A stretch of DNA of 64,000 bases, taken from Cheiracanthium punctorium. Lineage: Eukaryota; Arthropoda; Arachnida; Araneae; Cheiracanthiidae. The notes below the pieces were generated by a model. The model saw only the letters and a program-made list of their open reading frames with translations, was not told the DNA's origin and searched no databases. Below, one piece after another: positions 56,424 to 64,000 of the stretch. The stretch spans positions 112,305 to 176,304 of the forward strand of contig JAWZYV010013136.1 in assembly GCA_038373885.1 (NCBI GenBank). Reading direction: 5' to 3'. The position numbers and the translations under genes were made by a program. Numbering within the stretch: position 1 is the first letter of the stretch; every line of letters starts with the position of its first letter.

Positions 56424-56770
56424 GCAGTTTGAACAGTTTTCGCAAAATCTCAAAATCTAATCCAAATTTTAAAGAACTTTAGGGGCATAGTTTAAATTGT
56501 ACGACCACCTATCGTGTCACTAAATTTTGCTTTATTCACTTAAGTCGTATGTGATGCGCCGACAAAAATTTACGCAGTTTGAAACGATTTTCAGAAAAAA
56601 TCTCAAAATCTAATTTTTTTTTTTTAATCCGACGATTATAGCTTAAGGTGAGTGATTGCCTATCATGTCAGTAAATTTCATTCCTTTCGCTTTAGTCACT
56701 TTTACTTGATGTGCGAACAAAAATTTACGCAGTTTGAAACAATCTTCGAAAAATCTCAAATCTATAGAGA
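56424..56770 (+). repeat. Repeat E, two tandem units
   Basis: Units about 165 bp long share TTT(A)CGCAGTTTGAAAC, TCTCAAAATCTAA, a T run, CCTATC(G/A)TGTCA(C/G)TAAATTT, and AAAAATTTACGCAGTTTGAA. Two further diverged units lie inverted at 61785-62000. Non-coding; the 125-codon frame at 56652-57029 crosses repeat units and a T run. Confidence 0.65.
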
Positions 56771-57002
56771 GATTTTTAAAATATTCATTATAATGAATAT
56801 TTTTAAAACAGAACTTATTTATTTTTTTTTTTTTTTTTTTTTTACGGCCGTACACAGGTCCCAAATGCTTCAAACGGATAGAAATCGCAAAATCTTTTTA
56901 ATTTTGAGTAGTGTACAGGAAAAGTCTAGTTTTAAGAAACTTAAATATTCCAATTCCGAACTTGAAACAACAATCAGTTCCAATTTTAGTCTCGCCAATA
57001 AC

Positions 57003-57095
57003 GAGTCAGACCCCCCGTCTAGTGGTTAGAATGCCCGGCTACCAAGCGTTAGTTCCCCAGTTCGAAACCAAGTCTCGGAAGCTTGAAAAATGAAG
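57003..57095 (+). repeat. tRNA-like SINE head or tRNA pseudogene
   Basis: CCCGTCTAGTGGTTAGAATG resembles the A box and D arm of tRNA-Glu/Asp-type genes, and CAGTTCGAAACC resembles a B box 40 bp downstream. The acceptor stem does not pair, so it is not a functional tRNA. Confidence 0.5.
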
Positions 57096-57193
57096 TTCAG
57101 ATGGCAGCATTAAAATTCAAAGAGAAGAGGAAGAAGTTCGAATTTGCTTTTTTTTTTTAACTCTTAAAAAATTTTATCTAGCTGGGATATACC

Positions 57194-57287
57194 CCAATTT
57201 TTATCGATTGTTCAGTTTAAAATTTTATCAAAGGTCATAGGCTTCACATCCTAAGTTGCAAGGTGTTTGCTCTTCCGAGATGAATAT
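57194..57287 (+). repeat. Direct repeat C, copy 2
   Basis: Same sequence as 56061-56156 with about six differences. It is followed by ACCCCAATCGC and a GC-rich segment to about 57500, whose 79- and 71-codon frames have no recognisable domain. Confidence 0.8.
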
Positions 57288-57534
57288 AACCCCAATCGCA
57301 TCGGCTTTACAACGGCTCTACGCCCAATTTTCCCCCCTTGCCGATGATCCAACCCTACTATTCGGGAGAGGACATGCCCGAGCAAATTCCGAGATAAGAG
57401 CCCCCGACGCGATGAAGAACCTTGCATGGCGCGCGCTGCGCTTCCTCCCTGTCCGATCATCGGCATTTCAGGAACCGATGACCGTTTGCTACTAGGGTAG
57501 AGTCTGATGAAAGACTAAAATTTCCTACATCACC

Positions 57535-57750
57535 TTATTAATATATGGGGCACATTTTACTAATAGATATTTTTTTTTTCCTACGGAGCCCGTTCCAAAC
57601 AAATTTTGTATTTATTTAATCTTCCGAAAATTTTAATGGATACCATTTAATTTTGTACCTTTAAGTAATTTTGCCATTTACTTTTTAAGTCTATGATCAA
57701 CATTTAAGAAATAAAAGCCTAGATCAGTGCGTTTTGGAACACCCTGTATA
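57535..57750 (+). repeat. Dispersed repeat B, copy 2
   Basis: Matches 41140-41373 (see there). It ends with AACACCCTGTATATA, the right boundary of the composite region. Confidence 0.6.
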
Positions 57751-58011
57751 TACGCGTTCAGCATTGTAACTTCTGTTATGAAGTCTGTGTAACAAGTATA
57801 CTCTCACATACAATAATCGTACATTCCTATGTAAAAGATTTCTAGATTTGTTCACGAGGTCATACGAAATTTTCCGAGCCATTGATAAATATTAATAGTG
57901 ATTATTGTCCTTTTGTTCCAGAATATATATTTTACTTAGTTATTCTAGGCTGTATCCTTTCTAGTATTTATACAGGCGGTCAATTTCCATGATTGGGATT
58001 TAATCTATCCA

Positions 58012-58110
58012 CTCTTATATTAAACGAGGAATGTTTGTGTGTGTGTGGGTGTGTATGTCCGAGCGATCTCGAAAACTGCTCTAAGGATTCTTTTTAAATT
58101 TCGTACCTGG
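58012..58110 (+). mobile_element. Possible Helitron-like 5' end
   Basis: TCTTATATTAAACGAGGAAT is followed by TGTTTGTGTGTGTGTG, then TGTCCGAGCGATCTCG and AAAACTGCTC. A TC start, an ATTAAACGAG-type word, a TGT-rich stretch and GTCCG near the 5' end occur in several arthropod Helitrons. No 3' hairpin with CTRR was found, so this is tentative. Confidence 0.3.
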
Positions 58111-59268
58111 AGGGGTTTTCGGGCCCCTGAAACGATTGAGCTAGGTCACGTGATAGAAAAAACTCTAAAACGCTTAAAATTTTTGGACGGTAGCGCCATC
58201 TATTGAGCGTTTGAAAAGCACTTGATGCAATCTTCCTAAAAGGGACGCTCAAATAAATTTGGGGCGGATTAAAAAATACACGCCATCGATATATAATAGT
58301 AAGAATTAATTTCGCAAAGAAACAAATAAATGGAACTTGATATCCAGTACACAGACAAATAAATATTTTAGTAACTAGATATATCACACCATTCAGCTAC
58401 ATAAATTTGTTTAGAATTAAAAAGTTATTTTTATTTCAAAATATCGTCCTGGCAACCAGCGAAAGAAAAAGAGGAAAGAATATTCGTTGCCATCCCCGTA
58501 AGTACCTTGATGGAATATACGTAAATAATTTAATTATTTTTAATTCATAGTTATTAATACAAAACTATTCGTAAATCTTATGTGAAAAATTGCTCGAATT
58601 TATTACAATTATCCTTTTGTAACTAACGTAAAGCTAAATGTATTTTCGCGTATTTACTAAAACAATAAAGATATTTCATGTATTTTATTGATCCATATGA
58701 TGCAAATTTTAAAAGTGCATAAACGTTTCAGCTTAGCCGAATAATTTAAATGAAAATGACACCCTTTTCAGTCATTCACAGTAAGAAAAAAGGTCCTGTG
58801 ACGTAACATGAAAATTCCATTATTTTATTTTTTTTAAATAACGGCACTAGGTTGAATTCTACTTTAACTGCCTTATTCCACCAAGTTGACGATAAATATT
58901 TAAATGTAGTTACCCTGACGGTTTTTTTTTTTTTTTTTTTTTTTAAGGAACAACCGTTTATAATGAAACGATCTTTGAAACTCCGATGAAAAAATTTAAT
59001 CATACAATCGATTCCTAAATTAGGCTCGCAGCCGATATTCAAATTAATTTTGCAGGTGATCAGACATGAGTTTAGTTTTCATTCACTGCAGTTGATGATT
59101 TCAACTCATTTATTTTATCATCGTATGGACAATCTTTGAAAAGTTGCGGGCAGAACTTTACCATAGTAGCGAACTCCTGGGCCTGACTTCAGGATGTTAG
59201 CGAAATCGCGTGCCGTATAATTCGGATTTATATGGAAGTTTGAATGTTTTATATATGTTTTATACAGG
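58111..59268. other. No gene seen
   Basis: A 97-codon minus frame at 58094-58387 and an 88-codon one at 58776-59042 have no recognisable domain; the second spans a T run at 58921-58944. Nothing else supportable. Confidence 0.45.
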
Positions 59269-59345
59269 GTTTTGACTTGTTCTGCGGGCTGGTCCAAAAG
59301 CCATGGCGGGCCTCATCCGGCCGCAGGCTGGGAGTTGCCCATATG
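59269..59345. mobile_element. hAT-like end fragment
   Basis: TTTTGACTTGTTCTGCGGGC, GGCGGGCCTCATCCGGCCGC and AGGCTGGGAGTTGCCC are words typical of the subterminal GC-rich ends of Charlie-like hAT MITEs. Only one fragment is seen; the termini are lost. Confidence 0.45.
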
Positions 59346-60387
59346 TGGAAGCAGTAAGTTGGGAGGCTGAAATCTGGTTACTAAGATTTTTTCTAATAAA
59401 TTTTCAATTCTTATTTAGACATGGATTAGACCGTGTTGTTTTGTGTTGAGTACTATCATTAAACTAAAGGATAAAGCCCTTTGTGGAGACAATTACAGCG
59501 GGCGATAGAATGTCTACACTCAGAATATTTAATATTTACCCACTTAAAATCAAATAACTTCATATTCAATTTTTATTATACATCGAAATTCGAATTGTAT
59601 AATCGGCAGAAACATTTCGTATTCGAAACATTTCGTTTGGTATCAACATCCTCTCCTATATCCATGCTTAATGCATAGAAAACCGTTTTATTTTTGAAAA
59701 AAAAGTTAAACTGAGTAGTAATTTAGAAAAGCTATCTTAAACGAATTGGAATCGTAATTTTTCCTCCAAAGCCTGATAACCGTAACTTCAATGTAACGTC
59801 AATGTCACTTGCAATAGATAATTCTGACACTCAAATGATTAGCTTTTTTTATTCTATCAAATGAAATAGAGCTAAAAATTCAACAACAACAAAAAAAGAA
59901 CGCTTAAAAATCGGGGAACGGGTGGATTATCAGATTTTTTCTTTCTTTTTTTTTTACATAATTATGATAATTTTCAGGCTGATCACACCAACGAACCGTG
60001 TAAATTTTAAGTTATTAGACAATACGGATCCAAACGGTAACCTGGTACTGTATACAATGCATTAATTGTGCAGCGGAGTATCCCTTAGAAACATATGGTC
60101 CATGGGATTGCCTAATGGCATACTACTTAGTGCTGATAAATATATAAATGTTCAATATTTAAAGGCAGACATTGCAATTTACAATAAATCAGAGTTTAAT
60201 TTTGTTTAAAATATTAGGTTGTTCCTACCTACAACCTAAGAGGACTTAACTGTATTTTTCCACTGCCAACTTCCCCTTTAAGCCGCCTAATTATTATATA
60301 TTTTGACAGCTTATATAGCAAGCTTGCTTGCGAAAAAATTTCGATGGATTCTGATCAGCAGTTTTTGGGTTGGTAACGCTTTCAAAT
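59346..60387. other. No gene seen
   Basis: AT-rich sequence with poly-A and poly-T runs. The 65-codon frame at 59481-59678 is Phe/Asn/Ser-rich and lacks a domain. Confidence 0.5.
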
Positions 60388-60800
60388 ATGGAAACTGAAA
60401 AGCGGCATCTTCGACATGTTTTGATTTTTCTATATCGAAAAAGGTAAAAATACCGTTTGAGAAAGAAAAAAAAATTATCCGATGTGTATGGAGAAGATGT
60501 ATTCAGAGAATGCCAGTGCCAAAACTGGTTTTCAAAATTTCGATCCGGCAATTTGGATGTTGAAGTCTCATCACTTTTTCTTGAAGGCCAGTTGAAGCTG
60601 ATGAAGACACAATGAAGGCATTCATTGATTGAAACCGGCAAATAACAACACGTGGGATCGAAACACTGAAAGCTTAAAATTGATCGAATTCGTCCACTCA
60701 TGATTATTTGAAATGGCTCAAAGCTCGATGAATGGGATTCCTCGTGTTCTTAAAAAAAAACGAAATGGCTTTACGAAAAAACCCAATACGCTTGCACAAG
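60388..60800 (+). pseudogene. Mariner transposase relic (N-terminal half)
   Basis: Fragments in three frames follow the order of a mariner transposase: METEKRHLRHVLIFL (60388), then SDVYGEDVFRECQCQNWF and SKFRSGNLDVE (about 60478-60560), then NRQITTRG (about 60630), then SKLDEW and PRVLKK (about 60722-60760). These are the N-terminal HTH domain landmarks of the mariner family. Frameshifts and stops separate them, and the catalytic DD34D part is not recognisable downstream. The 135-codon minus frame at 60294-60701 is its antisense shadow. Confidence 0.78.
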
Positions 60801-61069
60801 TTTTGTTGAGCTGCAAATGCTTCAGGCTTTCTTTTCAACTTAGAAAAAAGAACACGGAGATTGATAGCATAAAACAAACATTCGATTTTCAAGGTCAACT
60901 GACCAACCACAAGAAGTCCTACGACTTTCTTATGCTGAGACGAATAGTTTGCTAGAGGTCGCCGAGACTAGGAGGACATAGGTTCGAATCTACTGTAAAA
61001 CTATTACAAACAGATGATGGTGAACACAGATCAGTTCTTGAAAAAAACTTATAAGATTTACAAAATTAC

Positions 61070-61440
61070 CTATCTTACGCAAATGGATATTTCAAGAGTT
61101 TTTCACGAGTAAGGTGTCTCAGAGCTAACGGGAACTTCTCGCCCGCAGAACGAAATTGTTTGCCTACTGCAAGAAGCGCAAACAGAAGTGCGAGGTAGGG
61201 ATTGCCTTCGTGATTTGCTACTAAAGAAGGGAGCCAATCAGCGAATTCAAATCTTCGTAGGATCACTGAAGACGGAAGCTCCCAAACCGTCCCAGTCTAA
61301 AGCTCGCGCTATTTATTACGTTATGTAGGAAATGGTAATATACAGTTAGTGACTGGTTTAAAACTGTTCGAGGCGTGTTTATAAGTGTCTAAAGTAACTG
61401 GTGTATGTGTTTGAATAAGTCGTATATATAGATAACCTAA
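61070..61440 (+). repeat. Dispersed repeat D, copy 3
   Basis: Reverse-oriented relative of 49961-50325 and, in its second half, of 48235-48370. Blocks: TTACGCAAATGGATATTTC, CAAACAGAAGTGCGAGGTAG, GCCAATCAGCGAATTCAAAT, CGTAGGATCACTGAAGA, TTACGTTATGTAGGAAATGG, TGACTGGTTTAAAACTG, GTGTTTATAAGTGTCTAAAG. The 63-codon minus frame at 61075-61266 lies in it. Unknown family. Confidence 0.6.
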
Positions 61441-61447
61441 AGGTAGG

Positions 61448-61705
61448 TGCACCAGTAATTGACACTTTAAGAGCAATAATAAGCATTAACTAATAAATGC
61501 TAATTATTAAACTGCCCTGAAACAAAATTTGTGTTTCCAAAAATTGTGAAATGTCCAAAGTGAATTTAGGAAATCGTGTATAAATTATTACAGAATACTG
61601 GGAATTTCTATATTTTATATGCTTCCATAGTGGCGACACCAGTAATTGACAACAAGAATGAAATTTTGGCTCGTGGCTGAGTCTTCATGCTCCAGTAATT
61701 GACAC
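61448..61705 (+). repeat. Triple CCAGTAATTGACA motif
   Basis: CCAGTAATTGACA occurs at about 61452, 61633 and 61693, spaced 181 and 60 bp. Surrounding sequence is otherwise unique AT-rich DNA. Function unknown. Confidence 0.6.
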
Positions 61706-61784
61706 CTAAGAAAAGCATGTTCATTTATTTTCTAATGCGATGATATAAAACTAACGGAACTAAATAAAACAAAATTTGGTGATA

Positions 61785-62000
61785 TGATAGTCTCTCAACT
61801 ATAGGGGGGGGGGCGAATTTAAAAAAAAAATTGATTAATTTTGAGATTTTACGAAAAATTTGTTTCAAACGGCGTAAATATTTGTCAGAGTATCACGTAA
61901 TAACCAATAAAGTGAATGAAATGCAATTTGGCGATATGATAGGTGATCACTCAATTTAAGCTACAGACGCAATTTTTTTTTTTTTATTTTATTAGATTTT
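61785..62000 (-). repeat. Repeat E, two inverted units
   Basis: The reverse complement aligns with 56424-56770: CACCTATCATATCGCCAAAT, TACGCCGTTTGAAACAAAT, and TCTCAAAATTAAT. A G run lies at 61804-61813. Non-coding. Confidence 0.6.
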
Positions 62001-62521
62001 GATACTGCTTACAGAGTCACAGGCATATATGCGCCTAAAATTTATTACTTTTTCCATTTCCCTGGTCTAAGGTGAGTGCAATGTTAGGGAAAAAAAAAAT
62101 TCTAGGTTTGCATGCATACATTAACATGACTGTTTAAACTTGTTAAAAGTAATATTCTGTAAGTAAATTTCATGTAAAAGTAGGACTAGATACAGGGGGA
62201 TTTGTTAGTTAGGATTAGTTGTTTTGAATGGCTGCTTGTAAGGCAAACCGGGTTACGTCGAGGTGAAGCAAAATGGGCTACTACTACCCCAACGTCGCCA
62301 AATTTGTAAACGCTAAAGCGTCGGATATCCACAGAACACAAGCTCAAAGATGTCGTGTTGCTACTGTAGCAACAGACGGCAATCGTTTGACAGATGATGT
62401 AGGTGTTAACATGCTTGAACTGTAGCGTTATAGTACATGCAAGATCAGTACAAGGATAAGGGTGGAATCAAGCCCAGTACGTGTAACAAATGGGCTTGTG
62501 CGCTGGTTGCCAACGATGATG
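62001..62521. other. No gene seen
   Basis: No domain-bearing frame. A GCTACTGTAGCAACAGACGG region near 62360 is more GC-rich, but no repeat partner was found. Nothing supportable. Confidence 0.45.
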
Positions 62522-62525
62522 ATAC

Positions 62526-63383
62526 TGTTACGAATTTTCTCTCTCTTCTGCCTCCCGCCTGTTAAAAATAGTTTAAAATTCGTATTCCACTCGTCAAATA
62601 ATTAAATTTTGAAGCTACGGAATTTTGGGTTTCCCTATTGGTTTGTATAGGGTTTTCTAGAAATCTCGAGAAATGTTTATGTTAGAGCTTCGTTGCCCTC
62701 ACTTTTGGGGACTTATTTTTGGCGCCAAATTTGGCGATATTTTGCCAAGAAGTCGCCAAGCTTTCCGACATTTGGCGCGATTTTTCCCAATGGGGCCTTT
62801 AAAGTTTGTTTTATTACATTAACATCACATAATAGCCCAATATTACTCTATTTCTCTTTATCGCGTCATCAAAGTTCCGCTTTATGCGGAACCTTCGGAA
62901 AACCATTCTTCGAGAAGCTTCTTTTAACTTCGGCGACAGCTATAAATACGAGGCAGAAAAACAGCACTTTCAATTTCTCACCGTGCATTCTTTCAGTGTT
63001 TTCGCAGTATTACGCAGTGAAGCGGTATTTTCGCTTGCGTTTTTGAAGCTTTGTTTTTAATTGCTGTGTGTAAATTCTTCATTGCTGCGTCTTGAGGGGC
63101 TGTTTGCGATATCCCTCGTATATTTCCACCGAATTCTTGCTTGTGGAAGTGTTTTATTTTGTGTGAGAAGTACAGCATTTTTGAAAGCGTCTATACTAAG
63201 CGGACTGTTATAAGCACATTACTGGCTGATTGTGCTGGTGAATTTTGTACAGCGGATTGTTCGACAAAGTTCTAGAAGCAATAAAGTTTGTGTTCCATCC
63301 TGTGAAGTGGACTCTTCACTAGAACTTTCTATACCTACTGGGCTTTAGAAAGACGAACGCAGAAACTAGCAGAGTATTCTGCA
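62526..63383 (+). mobile_element. Solo LTR, family 2, second copy
   Basis: Starts TGTTACGAATTTTC after ATAC (62522-62525) and runs parallel to 34637-35560. The right end is decayed near CTGCA, followed by ATAT, one change from ATAC, so the end is approximate. U3 again carries TTTGGCGCCAAA (62718-62729) and TTTGGCGCGA (62771-62780); TATAAATA lies at 62941-62948 and AATAAA at 63280-63285. The 117-codon frame at 62693-63046 lies in the U3/R part and has no domain. No internal coding region adjoins it. Confidence 0.75.
62718..62780 (+). promoter_or_regulatory. Two E2F/DP-consensus sites conserved in the second LTR copy
   Basis: TTTGGCGCCAAA and TTTGGCGCGA are both exact here, although the LTR copies differ at many other positions around them. 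The TATA-like box follows about 160-220 bp downstream. Binding is inferred. Confidence 0.5.
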
Positions 63384-64000
63384 ATATGTTTTACATGTGA
63401 ACTGTGCGAACTGTGTTTTTACCCCGTTTTGCCATATCCCATAAGGCAAAATGGGGTAGTTTGCGGCTTTGAATATATTCAGATACAGAAATATTCAGCT
63501 CATTTCAAGTTTCAATAGGTACTGCAGAGTAACAACTAAGATTGTAAAGTTGAAATAAGTATTACTTGTTTAATTTATTTCTATTTGTCACAGAGTTATT
63601 GGCCAGAATAATCTGAAGTACCCCACTTTGCCCACCCTTCCCTTATGTAATTTATTTGAAACTTTTGTATTATTGCGTAGATATGAATCACCTAAATTAT
63701 ATAGTACCCTCTTAGCTTTGATATATTAAACCTTTAGAATTCAAGGTTAAAAACGCAAAATTTTAACCCAGACGCAGCGCAATTCTGTTCTAAATAATAT
63801 GGCATTTTAATAGAAAATTCTCGTATCTTTCCGATTAAACAAAAAATTGTTCTATAACGCATTTATTTCCGATTAAATCCATTGTAAAATATCTTGAACT
63901 TATCGATTTATGAATGCTTAAACTCGGCATCCGTTCAATATCGTCTGGTCGAGTACCAGAAGCAATAAATATTTTATTAGCCTCACGTAATGCCAGCTAA
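63384..64000. other. No gene seen
   Basis: Contains an imperfect inverted pair TTTTGCCATATCCCATAAGG / CAAAATGGGG near 63427-63455. The rest is AT-rich without supportable features to the window edge. Confidence 0.5.

Larger units (their letters stand above)
54558..57750. repeat. Composite region bounded by ACAGGGTGT-type ends
   Basis: The left boundary is TATATACAGGGTGTCC (about 54553) and the right boundary, inverted, TATATACAGGGTGTTCC (57753). An inner pair also mirrors: TGTGCCCCATACATTAAT (about 55071) against ATTAATATATGGGGCACA (about 57538), and CTACCCTAGCAGCAA (55322) against TTGCTACTAGGGTAG (57487). This suggests one large old TIR element loaded with insertions, but the arms do not align continuously, so boundaries are tentative. 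It has several A, C and T runs. Confidence 0.4.

Noticed and set aside
60294..60701. 135-codon minus-strand frame
   Set aside because: Antisense shadow of the mariner transposase relic on the plus strand.
60955..61010. tRNA-like B box (GGTTCGAATCT)
   Set aside because: No matching A box at the right distance and no acceptor stem, so not a tRNA or clear SINE.
62693..63046. 117-codon frame
   Set aside because: Lies in the promoter part of a solo LTR and is only partly matched by the 81-codon frame in the other copy; no retroviral-type domain.

Overview
This window looks like AT-rich intergenic or intronic DNA from an animal genome, most likely an arthropod and plausibly an arachnid. The organism is an inference from the mix of Tc1/mariner, hAT, piggyBac-like, pogo/Tigger-like, RTE and LTR sequences; nothing here fixes the species. 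I find no convincing host protein-coding gene, no intact tRNA or rRNA gene, no CRISPR array and no operon-like structure. Long open frames are rare, and the only intact one of real length is a Tc1-type transposase (minus strand, 19748-20788, 346 aa).

Layout. 0.8-1.3 kb: a foldback repeat beside a hAT end. 4.0-5.3 kb: a pogo/Tigger-like element with TA flanks. 6.9-7.2 kb: the first of five copies of a TTAA-flanked foldback family (others at 22.7, 38.7, 39.3 and 48.4 kb). 8.6-12.2 kb: a foldback and a GTGAC-rich repeat region with a 353-bp period. 15.6-16.5 kb: an internally deleted piggyBac-like element that keeps the transposase N-terminus. 17.5-19.0 kb: a palindrome and a hAT MITE. 19.6-21.0 kb: the complete Tc1 element. 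21.1-24.7 kb: a hAT element with a perfect 8-bp target-site duplication (TSD), containing a tRNA-derived SINE, a TTAA element and a Tigger-like element. 25.6-27.3 kb: a dead Tc1 element with a 169-bp hAT MITE inside its transposase. 29.1-29.3 kb: a transposase C-terminal relic. 32-35.6 kb: inverted repeats, a hAT MITE, a mariner-like MITE and a solo LTR. 36.9-38.6 kb: a long-TIR element with a solo LTR inside. 40.1-40.9 kb: the 3' end of an RTE-like LINE. 41.9-43.1 kb: a tandem duplication whose second copy carries a MITE absent from the first. 47.1-48.9 kb: a near-perfect palindrome, a hAT element and the longest TTAA element. 50-53 kb: degenerate tandem modules and a solo LTR. 54.6-57.7 kb: a composite of foldbacks and direct repeats. 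60.4-60.8 kb: a mariner transposase relic. 62.5-63.4 kb: the fifth solo LTR.

Main themes. (1) Five solo LTRs carry their own TATA-like and AATAAA signals. Four have exact 4-bp TSDs; none has adjacent gag-pol sequence. (2) One LTR family (34637-35560 and 62526-63383) carries a perfect TTTGGCGCCAAA palindrome plus TTTGGCGCGA in U3, both matching the E2F/DP consensus. This is the most interesting regulatory hypothesis in the window. (3) Insertions are nested in layers whose relative age can be read from TSDs. The coding parts that remain are transposases or their fragments and do not form a host pathway.
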